Source: an uncultured Bacteroides sp.
GTDB taxonomy: Bacteria; Bacteroidota; Bacteroidia; Bacteroidales; Bacteroidaceae
NCBI GenBank assembly: GCA_944322345.1
Contig: CALUOO010000012.1
Span: 1 to 64,000, forward strand
Reading direction: 5' to 3'
Length of the DNA stretch: 64,000 nt
Shown here piece after piece: positions 1-8,519 of this stretch (within the stretch, counting starts at the first letter, position 1; each line of letters begins with the position of its first letter). The notes below the pieces were generated by a model. The model was not told where the DNA came from. It ran no database searches and worked only from the letters and a program-made list of their open reading frames with translations. The translations under genes and the position numbers were made by a program.

Positions 1-356
1 GAACCGCAACCGCAACTTCCGCATGAACCACAACTACCACAAGAGCCACAGCCACAACTACCACATGAACCGCAACCACAACTACCACATGAGCCACAGC
101 CGCAACCTCTACGAGAACCATATATGTCAACATCAGGTGACATCATTCCCCATCCACATACAAATACAGGCGTTTTCAAAGCCCCCTGTTCACAAAGCTT
201 AAAAAACACATCTTCCGACATACAGTTTTCCGGACTACTTCCATCACCTGTACCACAACTACCACACGAGCCGCAACTACCATAACTATAATTCTGCGCA
301 TCCGGAGAAAGTTGACTAATCTCTTTCAATTTCGGTTTTTCATTTTCTGTCTTCAT
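1..356 (-). CDS. CGS-repeat protein C, N-terminal part (cut by window edge)
   Basis: Only the first 118 codons are inside the window; the 3' end lies beyond position 1. The start is the ATG read at 356. Residues 1-20 form a charged leader (MKTENEKPKLKEISQLSPDA) with no signal peptide. A first short GSCGSCGSC run follows, then a conserved patch (NCMSED near 44-49, KLCEQGAL near 53-60, VFVCGWG near 64-70), then from about residue 84 an almost pure Cys-Gly-Ser repeat that runs off the edge. It is a close paralogue of the gene at 3112-4005, so a C-terminal enzymatic domain is expected outside the window but is not seen. It is last in the minus-strand series seen here. The leader resembles those of Bacteroidales RiPP precursors (inference). 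Confidence 0.8.
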   Translation of the reverse strand, partial: MKTENEKPKLKEISQLSPDAQNYSYGSCGSCGSCGTGDGSSPENCMSEDVFFKLCEQGALKTPVFVCGWGMMSPDVDIYGSRRGCGCGSCGSCGCGSCGSCGCGSCGSCGSCGSCGCG

Positions 357-410
357 GACTTTTCTATTTTAAGCTAATTACACACCTTTACCAAACAAAT
401 ATTACTCCCC

Positions 411-683
411 TCATCGCCCCAGCAACGACAAAATAACATCCGCTATAGCTCCCCCTTTCCGGATAACCCTCAGAATGGTCTCATTCCGATTGGTAGAGGC
501 TGACAACTCGGCTTCCAATGCCGACACCTCCGAAGCATCTACACCCGAAGCTTTCAACTGTTCGATAACATCAGAAAAGAAAGAGCCGCCCAAAGCACGG
601 GCACGCTCTTCGGCTGTTGTGATACTGGCATTAAGAGCAGCTTCCTTTGAGGCACGCTCTATGTCTTCTTTTGAAAATCTCAT
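411..683 (-). CDS. Small 90-residue protein of unknown function
   Basis: A short, mostly helical, alanine- and glutamate-rich protein. The first 70 residues look amphipathic. The last 20 (GGAIADVILSLLGR) are apolar and could be a membrane-active or partner-binding helix. There is no signal peptide and no recognisable family. It starts 4 bp after the stop of the lipoprotein gene at 688-1371 and precedes the CGS-repeat gene at the left edge, so it is probably co-transcribed with both. It may be a small accessory or immunity factor for the repeat-protein system; this is only inferred from position. Confidence 0.6.
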   Translation of the reverse strand: MRFSKEDIERASKEAALNASITTAEERARALGGSFFSDVIEQLKASGVDASEVSALEAELSASTNRNETILRVIRKGGAIADVILSLLGR

Positions 684-687
684 AACA

Positions 688-1371
688 TCATTCTTTTATA
701 TAATCAATAAATTCCTTTACCTTCTCGCCGGCGTCCCGAAGCTTGTCTGTTCCTTTCTCTATCTTCTCTATCTCGCGGTCGATGCGTTCAAAAGAAGAGA
801 CTATCACAGAATCAAGACGCTCCGGCGAAGTCACTTTCGACAAATAGCTGTTGTATTCATCCTGCAAAGCACGGCTCGAAGCAAGATTCTTTGCAATAGC
901 CCCGTTCATCCGGAGAGCCAGTCCGTAACTCTCGTTCAGACTTTTCAAGATAGAGGCTTTCTCTTCTTCAACCGGAGCCAGCAACGATTTCTTGTAGGAC
1001 AAATATTCTGTCATACAGCTTTGAGTCAGCATCTTAATCAGCTCCATCCTGTTCACTAAACTGTCGGTACGGACAACCTCATCCCAAAGCTCCACAATAA
1101 CAGGCTGCTGAAACAGTTCCTCTACATACCGGGGATACCAGATGTTGTCTATATAGGCTACCACATTCTTCTCTTTCTCCTGATAGGCTTTCTCCACAAT
1201 GCTGTTAGTGGCTTGTTGCAGTGCATAAAGCTGCTGTTCCAGCTGCACCGACATTCCCACAGCAGCCTTAGGAACACTGACACAGGAAGCGAAAGCACAC
1301 AAAACAATCATGACAAGGAAGAAATTTCCCCTTATCCGATACCATTTATCCGAAATACAACGATTTATCAT
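688..1371 (-). CDS. Coiled-coil lipoprotein of unknown function
   Basis: 227 residues. A hydrophobic N-terminal segment (about 15-27) ends in the lipobox-like FASC, so the mature protein probably begins at the lipidated Cys. The rest is charged and helical. The C-terminal third (SSFERIDREIEKIEKGTDKL and onward) has the heptad-like pattern of a coiled coil. No known family was recognised. It sits between another lipoprotein gene and a 90-residue gene in the minus-strand cluster headed by the glycosyltransferases. An envelope-located immunity or anchoring role is possible but not shown. Confidence 0.65.
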   Translation of the reverse strand: MINRCISDKWYRIRGNFFLVMIVLCAFASCVSVPKAAVGMSVQLEQQLYALQQATNSIVEKAYQEKEKNVVAYIDNIWYPRYVEELFQQPVIVELWDEVVRTDSLVNRMELIKMLTQSCMTEYLSYKKSLLAPVEEEKASILKSLNESYGLALRMNGAIAKNLASSRALQDEYNSYLSKVTSPERLDSVIVSSFERIDREIEKIEKGTDKLRDAGEKVKEFIDYIKE

Positions 1372-1400
1372 AAAAAAATAACATAATTATATCATTTAAA

Positions 1401-2219
1401 TCAGTAACCCGCCTCTTTCATCACAACTTCCGTCCTGTCTTCGCCTGTCCGGAAATCAATATTTGCCGAATGGCACAGATATTTCCAAAAATAAAGAGTC
1501 AGGAACATCTGTACATCCCTATCGGACTTAAAGTCGGAAAGAACATTGGCACGGTTGGATTCCACATATTGTAATATAACATAAGGAGACACACCTTCAC
1601 CAACTTTATTTATTACTTCCACTGTCTCTTTCAACGCCTGATGAGGAGATTTCAACATTTCATTCCGATAATAAGAAGAACCGTTCTTGGGATAAACAAG
1701 CATATAGAAACCTATATTTTCCATACGTTGATGAGCAGGTCTCCACTTCGCACTTCTTACAGAATCCCTATAAGATGTAGTCATTACTCTCCATGTACTA
1801 TCCATACCTTTCCTCTCCAAATCCTGTTTAAACTTATCGGATTGGCGATACTGATGATAAGTCATTTCTTTAGGGATAACCAACAGATCAGAATCGTTCA
1901 TCATCCGCGCATCAAAAAAGTAAGAAGCAAACCAGCCATCGCCATACAGCTTACGGTTGATTTCCTTCAAACGTTGTTTGTCTATATCCAACACATAGTT
2001 GTAATCGTATTTACGCAACCCTTTAATCAAAAGTTCCACCGCATAACGGTCTCCATAATTCTTTTCCAGCGTCGACTGGAAGAAGTCTATCATTGCAGAT
2101 TCCAACGCCACAAGTTCCTGTTCCTTGTTACCATTTGACATATCTTTCTTATTGCCACTATTGCAAGCGAACAACAGAAAAAACAGACCGAAACAAAACA
2201 ATACATTTCTCATAAGCAT
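1401..2219 (-). CDS. Lipoprotein of unknown function
   Basis: 272 residues; a second start (MRN) lies two codons inside. The signal sequence ends in LLFACNSG, a clear lipobox, followed by the Ser/Gly/Asn/Lys-rich tether usual for Bacteroides surface or periplasmic lipoproteins. The mature part is rich in Tyr, Phe and Lys and matches no family I recognise. It lies 74 bp downstream of the duplicated exported protein at 2294-3115 and is co-oriented with it, so it may belong to the same effector/immunity operon. Confidence 0.65.
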   Translation of the reverse strand: MLMRNVLFCFGLFFLLFACNSGNKKDMSNGNKEQELVALESAMIDFFQSTLEKNYGDRYAVELLIKGLRKYDYNYVLDIDKQRLKEINRKLYGDGWFASYFFDARMMNDSDLLVIPKEMTYHQYRQSDKFKQDLERKGMDSTWRVMTTSYRDSVRSAKWRPAHQRMENIGFYMLVYPKNGSSYYRNEMLKSPHQALKETVEVINKVGEGVSPYVILQYVESNRANVLSDFKSDRDVQMFLTLYFWKYLCHSANIDFRTGEDRTEVVMKEAGY

Positions 2220-2293
2220 TTAAGTTTATTCACGTAACACTACCGCATACACCCTCAATTCTTCATCTTCTTTATTCAGCTTATCCCTCTTCT

Positions 2294-3115
2294 TCATTCA
2301 TCACCAGAATTAGGCAACTTATGATTCCGCTCCTCTGTCACTTTGTAAACCTCCCGTGTCTTTTCTACAATATAAACGCTCCCAACAGCAGGAGCAGAAA
2401 AAATATCCCGTTCCTTCTGCCAGTCTTTATAATAAAGATTGACTATATAATATGTATCCGCTGGGTTCACATAGTCCGGAATAGATTCATCACGTCGTTT
2501 CCATTTTATACGTAAGACAGAAAAATCATGCGTGGAAATGTAAGGTAACAGATGTTCCCGATATAAATCCGGATATTTTTCTTTGAAAGCTTTCTGAGCA
2601 ATGGCATTCAATATGCTATCCCGTTCCGCCTCCGGAAGCGCAGAAAGTCGTTTTTCTTCCAAAGGAACATCAGACACATTACGCAGATAATACCATGAAT
2701 GTCCAAATCCGCTTCCAAAAAATAGACGACATATCTCCCCTGTTTTTCCTACAATCTCCGAGTATGCTGTATAATCGTAGGCAAAACCTTCTTCCATATA
2801 ATTCTTATAGTAAAGTGTCACGGTATAACACACATCTTCCGGCTTTAAATAATCCGGACGTTTATAATATTTTTCCGGCACACTTTTATCCCTACTCCAT
2901 TGCCATTTCAAAATCGGAATAAAGTTGCCTTGAGATATTACCGGTTGAACATCTTTCCGATACCATTTAGGAAACTTCCTTAAAAGAAAATTCTGAGTGA
3001 TTGCCACCAATGCACTATCCCGTTCCGCCTTTGGCAGGACGGTTAGGTCTATCTGTGCCATCGAAGAGATGGCACAGAAGATAAGTAATAGTATAAAACT
3101 TACTAATCTTTTCAT
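2294..3115 (-). CDS. Exported protein with an internal duplication; candidate partner of repeat protein B
   Basis: 273 residues with a classical signal peptide (about 1-20, ending SSMAQ). The mature part is two copies of one unit of about 115 residues. Each opens with LPxAERDS, then a Lys/Trp/Tyr-rich stretch (KWYRKDVQPVIS versus DLYREHLLPYIS), a YYIVNLYYKD-like strand and a closing KTxE motif. Its ATG overlaps the stop of the JAMM-like repeat protein by 4 bp, which implies translational coupling. The exported location and coupling to a putative hydrolase fit an immunity or chaperone role (inference). No named family was recognised. Confidence 0.7.
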   Translation of the reverse strand: MKRLVSFILLLIFCAISSMAQIDLTVLPKAERDSALVAITQNFLLRKFPKWYRKDVQPVISQGNFIPILKWQWSRDKSVPEKYYKRPDYLKPEDVCYTVTLYYKNYMEEGFAYDYTAYSEIVGKTGEICRLFFGSGFGHSWYYLRNVSDVPLEEKRLSALPEAERDSILNAIAQKAFKEKYPDLYREHLLPYISTHDFSVLRIKWKRRDESIPDYVNPADTYYIVNLYYKDWQKERDIFSAPAVGSVYIVEKTREVYKVTEERNHKLPNSGDE

Positions 3116-4005
3116 ATATCAAAGTCATAATCCTCTAAGACACCTTTATTATTATATACATAAATCTTCATAGGAGCATCATCACTATGCCCGGGGAACA
3201 TATAATTTTTTCCCTCAAAAAACGTACCTACATAATCTAAAACAATTCCTATTTCACCATCTTTTAATGCATCTAAATCTGATTTAGAAGGTCCACATAT
3301 ATGTTCCACATCCTCATATTCATGAGACAGAGTTGTATGCGCATGAATAAAAGTAATTACACTCACTGGTTGACCCGAAAGTCCATTTTCACTAGCACTT
3401 GCACTACCCGGATTTATAGAAGCATGTGAATTTCCTGAAACAGGTACACCGTATTTTGTAGTTCCCTTTCTATATTGCTTCATTTTAACATCAAAGAAAA
3501 GCCAACATCCCACCTCTTGTCTTCCATTTTCATTTGCTAAACTTAACATTTCATTCCATAATCCTCTCATAACATCTTGTACATAATTATTTCCCGTAAT
3601 ATTAATATATTCACGAGCTTCTTCTAATGTTTGCGGCATCCTACCCGAACCAATTTCTCCTCCAGACCCACAACTACCACATGAGCCACAACCGCAACTA
3701 CCACAAGAACCACAACTACCACAAGAACCGCAACCACATCCACAGCCACCATAATAACCATACTCCGTGACTTGAGGTATCATCAATCCCCAACCACACA
3801 CATAGACTGGCGATTGCAAAGCACCTTGCTCACAAAGTTTATAATACATATCTTCCGACATACAATTCGACGGACTACTTCCATCACCTGTGCCGCAACT
3901 ACCACACGAGCCACAACTTCCGCAGCTGCCATAACTATAATTCTGCGCATCCGGAGAAAGTTGTTTAATCTCTTTCAATTTTGGATTTTCATTTTCTGTC
4001 TTCAT
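3112..4005 (-). CDS. CGS-repeat protein B with JAMM/JAB-like C-terminal domain
   Basis: 297 residues without a signal peptide. Order: leader 1-20 (PKLKEIKQLSPDA); short GSC run 26-38; conserved patch 48-73 (NCMSED, KLCEQGAL, VYVCGWG); Cys-Gly-Ser core about 87-115; then an unrelated domain 122-297. The last domain carries Glu near EVGCWLFFD (164), His221-Ala-His223 and a downstream SxxD (240-243 or 242-245). Together these resemble the E/HxH/SxxD metal site of JAMM peptidases and JAB-like toxin domains, although the HxH-to-Ser spacing (17) is longer than usual. The C-terminal half is visibly AT-richer than the glycosyltransferase upstream. Likely modified on the Ser/Cys core by that enzyme (inference). 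Confidence 0.75.
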   Translation of the reverse strand: MKTENENPKLKEIKQLSPDAQNYSYGSCGSCGSCGSCGTGDGSSPSNCMSEDMYYKLCEQGALQSPVYVCGWGLMIPQVTEYGYYGGCGCGCGSCGSCGSCGSCGCGSCGSCGSGGEIGSGRMPQTLEEAREYINITGNNYVQDVMRGLWNEMLSLANENGRQEVGCWLFFDVKMKQYRKGTTKYGVPVSGNSHASINPGSASASENGLSGQPVSVITFIHAHTTLSHEYEDVEHICGPSKSDLDALKDGEIGIVLDYVGTFFEGKNYMFPGHSDDAPMKIYVYNNKGVLEDYDFDI

Positions 4006-4038
4006 AATCTTAAATTTTTAATGTTTAACAAACTATTA

Positions 4039-5481
4039 TTATTTCTCTGATTCCAATTTTACATAAACAATGCCATTATAACACAGATATTCCAACTCGG
4101 CAAGCATCGAACGGTAGACACCTTCGCCGTTGTCGCGGATTTCCGGAGAAAGGGTAGAGCGTATTTCGGCAAGCAACTCCTCAAAACTCATCTCGCTTTC
4201 CAATAAAGCCAAGATGTTATACCCCCAATCGCTCAGCAATGCCTCCCGGTATCCCTCACCCAACAAGCAAGGCACACACACCACATCCGCATTTCTGCCG
4301 CAGCGTTCGCGGTTGACACGTTCCTTAAGCAGGTGTTTTGCCAAATCAGGCCAATGGGAAGGAATCTCGAAAACGGATGCGTAAGGATTCTTACCTACAC
4401 GGCAAACCGCCTGTTGCTCACGGTCGGCATTGATAAAGCGGGAATAAGAGGAAAGACGTTGCTCCCAATCATACAGTGCTTCATTAGGCAGTTCCTTCCA
4501 CTCGGCTATGCGGTCGCACAGATAGTCCTGATACAACGCAATACACTGCTGGACAGTCATGTCCGGAAGCGTCTGCTTGATGCCGCCCAGACGCTTGTTG
4601 TTCTGCGGGAAAAGTTCCACAATCCGTCGGTAATAATCGGGATAACGATCGAGCAATGTCTTGGCAAGCAGTTCGCAGGCGCGCTGGTTGCGTTTGTGAC
4701 CGCCCAACAGATGCAGGAATGTAATGTGATCGAACCGATAGAAATCGCAAAAACGAAGATAGTCATACCCATTGTCCGGAACTACCTTATCGAGTACACT
4801 GGTCACCTTCTTGCCACGTTCTTCGGCAAGGGCTGCAAACAGCGTCTGTTCGAAAAGCAGGTTGTTGTTCACGCCCAGATTCCTGCTATGATAATCGAGT
4901 AAACCATTATCCTCGATAAACTGAAAAGCAATCTGGCAATACTCCTGTATAAATTCAAGGTCGTTTCCGCCCAAGAAACCGGCATTGTACGAAGGAATGA
5001 CATCGCGCTCCAACACCTTACGCAGAAATTCCGGCATCCGGTAATTCCTTCGCAACAGGTCGTTCATCATGTTTTTGTAATATTGAGTCCCCTTTTCCAT
5101 ATTTTGGGCTATCAATCCGCCGGACTCGATGGAAGCATCCAGACGATGAGGGAGATGCACGTCACCATCCACATGGATAAACGGCTCCGTCTGCAACGAA
5201 TAAGTAAGCATTTTGGGATAAGCCCAATGGATGTCCGGACAACGCAAATCGTCATATTGCACCACCACTTCCGTATAAGGAAGTTGCAGCAACTCGATAA
5301 AGACCTTATACCCATTGCTATCCGTATAAAGCACTACATTGTCATAGTTTTTACGAAGACTCAGGCAACTCAATGCCCACGACATCAGATGATACTGCGG
5401 ATGAGGCCATCCGAATCCATTTCCCAACAGCGATTTGTTCGCCGTCCAAAACGTTTGTGTTATTTTCAGGTTTGTTCTCAT
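4039..5481 (-). CDS. GT-A-like glycosyltransferase with PqqD-like C-terminal region (copy 2)
   Basis: 480 residues, cytoplasmic by appearance. The N-terminal 270 residues show glycosyltransferase signs: VVLYTDSNGYKVF near 50-61, the metal-binding HVDGDV near 103-108, SYNAGFLGGN near 164-173 and HLLGGHKRN, an HxxGxxK motif like that of GT8 enzymes. From memory this matches the family called DUF6734. The last ~90 residues (LLSDWGYNILALLESEMSFE to the end) have the helix pattern of PqqD-like winged-helix recognition domains, which bind RiPP leaders. It lies 33 bp upstream of repeat protein B, the probable substrate. It is GC-richer by eye than its paralogue at 7035-8492. Confidence 0.72.
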   Translation of the reverse strand: MRTNLKITQTFWTANKSLLGNGFGWPHPQYHLMSWALSCLSLRKNYDNVVLYTDSNGYKVFIELLQLPYTEVVVQYDDLRCPDIHWAYPKMLTYSLQTEPFIHVDGDVHLPHRLDASIESGGLIAQNMEKGTQYYKNMMNDLLRRNYRMPEFLRKVLERDVIPSYNAGFLGGNDLEFIQEYCQIAFQFIEDNGLLDYHSRNLGVNNNLLFEQTLFAALAEERGKKVTSVLDKVVPDNGYDYLRFCDFYRFDHITFLHLLGGHKRNQRACELLAKTLLDRYPDYYRRIVELFPQNNKRLGGIKQTLPDMTVQQCIALYQDYLCDRIAEWKELPNEALYDWEQRLSSYSRFINADREQQAVCRVGKNPYASVFEIPSHWPDLAKHLLKERVNRERCGRNADVVCVPCLLGEGYREALLSDWGYNILALLESEMSFEELLAEIRSTLSPEIRDNGEGVYRSMLAELEYLCYNGIVYVKLESEK

Positions 5482-5509
5482 AAATGTTTTTTTGTTATTA
5501 GATTCGTTG

Positions 5510-5539
5510 TAAATATAAGATTTTTTGCAAAGTATGCAA
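5510..5539 (-). promoter_or_regulatory. Candidate promoter of glycosyltransferase copy 2
   Basis: Read on the minus strand: TTG at 5539-5537, a 19-bp spacer and TATATTTA at 5517-5510, about 30 bp before the start codon. It is a near match to the Bacteroides -33/-7 consensus. The same block stands before copy 1, so the module was probably duplicated with its promoter. Confidence 0.5.
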
Positions 5540-5547
5540 CAATAACA

Positions 5548-6069
5548 TTATCGGTCAAATAATTCAATTGTCCTATGCACCACCTGCTCATAAAAAGGTA
5601 TTTCCCGTGTTTCAGGGATATTTATTCTAAACAACTTTACATGTAACTCTATTTCCAAAGAATGAGCCTGCTCTGATATTAACTTTCCCATATAACAAAC
5701 CAAAGTTCTATACTTTATATCAACTCTTTCTTTAAAAGGCGGTATCAAAGCTCCACCAGAACGTAAAAGAAACCATCCATGTTTTGTTTCTGATTCTTTA
5801 TTAAGAACCCGTCCTTTATCATCCCTGACACGACATGTAAAATAAGTTGCATTGCTAAATGTATTATCATTCAATACAACGGTTTGCACAACATCTAAGT
5901 GATAAGGATAGATACTCAATACATAAGGAGTAAGATTATCCAATACAACATATAATTCATTTGTACAGGAATCATATCCTAATTCTGCCACTCGGATGTT
6001 TTCCTTTGCGCTTATAAATAATAGATTACAAAAAAATAATATTAAAAATATAACTTTCCTCTTAATCAT
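5548..6069 (-). CDS. Small exported protein; candidate partner of repeat protein A
   Basis: 173 residues with a signal peptide (MIKRKVIFLILFFCNLLFIS, then AKEN). The mature part is predicted beta-rich, with alternating apolar residues and a few aromatic residues (HGWFLLRSGGALIPPF near 97-112). No family was recognised. Its start overlaps the end of the metallopeptidase-like repeat protein by 8 bp, the same coupling seen at 3112-3115, although the two exported partners are not obviously homologous. A non-homologous exported partner for each effector-like C-terminus is what an immunity gene would look like (inference). Confidence 0.65.
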   Translation of the reverse strand: MIKRKVIFLILFFCNLLFISAKENIRVAELGYDSCTNELYVVLDNLTPYVLSIYPYHLDVVQTVVLNDNTFSNATYFTCRVRDDKGRVLNKESETKHGWFLLRSGGALIPPFKERVDIKYRTLVCYMGKLISEQAHSLEIELHVKLFRINIPETREIPFYEQVVHRTIELFDR

Positions 6070-7000
6070 ACTTTTCTGCTATTGGCAATAGTTTTTCATT
6101 TTTCCACAAATTCCACCGCAATTCACATTTATAACGACTGGCTTTCGGAAGCCCATTTTGAATTTCAGCCTTATAAGTTTCTATCTCATTCCGATACCAC
6201 TGAGGTTCATGAACCGTACGAAAAACTAATTCATCTCTGATAGCATCTTCCAAAATCGCCGAACCGAATTCTGAATATTTCCTCTCCATTTGTTTTCTTA
6301 AACACTCCATTAATTCATTGTCAGGTTGTAATATAAACTCTCGTGGTAAGCGTACTTGATTTATAGCATTATGTTCATTACTCAAATGATAAAATTCATG
6401 CCACAGAATAGATGTCTGATCATCAAAATTATAATCAAAAAAAGAACTTCCAACAATAACTTCCCCATTCAGAGCTTGAGCATTTGCCGAACAAGCTTCA
6501 TCAAAAGAGGCTGGTAACCTGACATTATAATTCCTTCCAAAAAGATTACAAGTATTCGTTGCTACATTTTCAATTATAACCATCTTTTGCGAATCAGAAA
6601 GACCACTACTGCCAAAAGTATCACTCCAGCCACTCCCGCTAAAATCATTCCAGCCACTCCAACCTGACCAACCTTCCCATCCGAAGTTCCCGCCAGTCCC
6701 AATCCAATCGCTATCTCCTGAACTACCACTACTTGACCCTGAGCTGCTACTCCATCCACTTGAACCCGAACTGCTACTTGAGCCACTTGAACTTGAACTA
6801 CCACTCCCACTATACGGTGCCGTCCAACCCCAACCACAAACATACACTTCTGTCTTTAAAGCACCCATATCACATAGTCTGAAATACATTTCCTGAGACA
6901 TACAATCATTAGGTCCTGTTCCTGCACCAGTAGTATAGCTTCGACTTGCCGTTGTAGCCTTAATCTCCCTCAATTTAGGTTCTTCTTTTTTATTTTCCAT
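6062..7000 (-). CDS. Ser/Gly/Trp-repeat protein A with HExxH metallopeptidase-like domain
   Basis: 312 residues. I chose MENKKEEPK at 7000 over a start three codons upstream because it aligns with the leaders of the two paralogues. Order: leader with PKLREI at 8-13; conserved patch 31-58 (NDCMSQEMYF, RLCDMGAL, VYVCGWG); low-complexity core 63-134 made of Ser, Gly and Trp in place of Cys-Gly-Ser; then a domain with HEFYH at 201-205 followed by NEH (210), and a late HE plus NEIETYK (264-277) that may supply a further ligand. This looks like a zinc peptidase. No signal peptide. It is preceded by its own glycosyltransferase and overlaps an exported partner. Confidence 0.75.
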   Translation of the reverse strand: MENKKEEPKLREIKATTASRSYTTGAGTGPNDCMSQEMYFRLCDMGALKTEVYVCGWGWTAPYSGSGSSSSSGSSSSSGSSGWSSSSGSSSGSSGDSDWIGTGGNFGWEGWSGWSGWNDFSGSGWSDTFGSSGLSDSQKMVIIENVATNTCNLFGRNYNVRLPASFDEACSANAQALNGEVIVGSSFFDYNFDDQTSILWHEFYHLSNEHNAINQVRLPREFILQPDNELMECLRKQMERKYSEFGSAILEDAIRDELVFRTVHEPQWYRNEIETYKAEIQNGLPKASRYKCELRWNLWKNEKLLPIAEKYD

Positions 7001-7034
7001 AATTAACAAGTATTTTAGTGAATAAGAAAATGAA

Positions 7035-8492
7035 TTACTCCTCTACAAGTTGCTTCCGAGCATAAATCTGACCACTATAAAACAAATATTCAAGTTCTGT
7101 CATAATCATTCGGTAAACACAACCTTTATCTTTTGCAACATCGGATGTAAAACAGGAAGAGAGTTTCTCCTGTAATTCTCCAAATGTACGTTCTTGTTCT
7201 AACAGCACCAATATATTATAACATAAATCACTTATCAACAACTCTTTATATCCATCTCCCTGTAAACAAGGGATACATACAATATCGGAAACATCCGGAC
7301 AATGTGCCCGCTTTGCATTAATACGTTCCTTAAGTAAATCGGCAGCTTTCCGAGGCCAATGCTTGGGAATCTCAAACATAGAAAGATGAGGATTTCTTCC
7401 CAAAACAAATGTCTGCTGCTCATCTACATCGGCATTCATAAAATGCGGATAGGCTGACAATTTCTTTTCCAAAACATACAATTCCTCTTTGCCTAAACGT
7501 TTCCAACGGGCTAGTAAGTCACACAGATAATCCTGATAACGGGCAATACACATCTGCACACTCAAATCAGGAAGGTCCAAACGAGGGACATCACTTTGCA
7601 GTCGTTTGTGATTTTGCGGAAACAGTTCTATTATCCGCTTATAATATTCCGGATAGCGGTCGAGCAACGTTTTTGCAAGCAATTCATAAAATCGCAAATT
7701 ACGTTTATGACCACCGATAATATGCATCAGTTTCGTCCGTTCAAACATATAAAGATTGCAAAAACAACCATACGAATAACCATCATCACGAACTGTACGG
7801 TCAAGTACTGTCGTTACCGTTTTTCCTCTTTCCTCTGCCAATGCTGCAAACAATACCTGCTCGAAGAAAACATTGTTATTCACATTGATATTGGCACAAG
7901 TCAATTCGTTCAAACGATTATCCTCTATCAAACGGAAAGCTGTCTGGCAATACTCCTGTATAAAATCCAAATCATTCCCTCCCAATACTCCAGCGTTATA
8001 AGATGGAATGGAATCACGTTCTATGGCAGCCTTTAAAAAACCGGGTAGTTTCAAATTTCTCCTCAGAATGTCATTCATCATGCCCCTATAATGTTTGCCG
8101 CTTCTTTCTTTATTTTGTGCAATCAGTCCCGCAGACTCTATAGAGTCATCCAAGCGATATGGTAGATACACATCGCCGTCCACATGGATAAAAGGTTCTT
8201 TTTGCAGAGAATAAGTTAACATTTTGGGATAAGCCCAATGTGAATCCGGACACCTCAACTTATCATATTGCACAATAATATCACTATAAGGAAGTTTTAA
8301 TAATTCACCGAAAACTTTATAGCCGTTTGAATCTGTATATAAAACGACATTATCGTAATTTTCCCGCAGACTCAGACAGCTCAATGCCCAAGACATCAAA
8401 TGACATTCCGGGTTATACCACCAAAAGCTATGTTCCAACAGCGATTTGTTCGCCGTCCAGAACGTTTGTGTTATTTTCAGGTTTGTTCTCAT
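7035..8492 (-). CDS. GT-A-like glycosyltransferase with PqqD-like C-terminal region (copy 1)
   Basis: 485 residues, a clear paralogue of the protein at 4039-5481 and nearly identical over the first 20 residues. DGD is at 105-107, SYNAG at 164-168 and HIIGGHKRN from 257, as expected of a sugar-nucleotide-dependent GT-A fold. The C-terminal region (about 395-480) again looks like a PqqD-type peptide-binding domain. It is first in the minus-strand series, with its own promoter, 34 bp before repeat protein A. Substrate choice is inferred from adjacency: the Ser-rich core of protein A would be a natural acceptor. Base composition is lower in GC by eye than in copy 2. Confidence 0.72.
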   Translation of the reverse strand: MRTNLKITQTFWTANKSLLEHSFWWYNPECHLMSWALSCLSLRENYDNVVLYTDSNGYKVFGELLKLPYSDIIVQYDKLRCPDSHWAYPKMLTYSLQKEPFIHVDGDVYLPYRLDDSIESAGLIAQNKERSGKHYRGMMNDILRRNLKLPGFLKAAIERDSIPSYNAGVLGGNDLDFIQEYCQTAFRLIEDNRLNELTCANINVNNNVFFEQVLFAALAEERGKTVTTVLDRTVRDDGYSYGCFCNLYMFERTKLMHIIGGHKRNLRFYELLAKTLLDRYPEYYKRIIELFPQNHKRLQSDVPRLDLPDLSVQMCIARYQDYLCDLLARWKRLGKEELYVLEKKLSAYPHFMNADVDEQQTFVLGRNPHLSMFEIPKHWPRKAADLLKERINAKRAHCPDVSDIVCIPCLQGDGYKELLISDLCYNILVLLEQERTFGELQEKLSSCFTSDVAKDKGCVYRMIMTELEYLFYSGQIYARKQLVEE

Positions 8493-8519
8493 GGGTGTTT
8501 TTGTGTTTTAGATTTGTTT

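Noticed and set aside
1-125. Short tandem DNA repeat without coding role
   Set aside because: The 9-bp periodicity is explained by Cys-Gly-Ser codons in an open minus-strand frame with a paralogue at 3112-4005.
475-1059. 194-codon plus-strand open frame
   Set aside because: Antisense to the 90-residue and lipoprotein genes, which have better codon structure, gene spacing and a lipobox.
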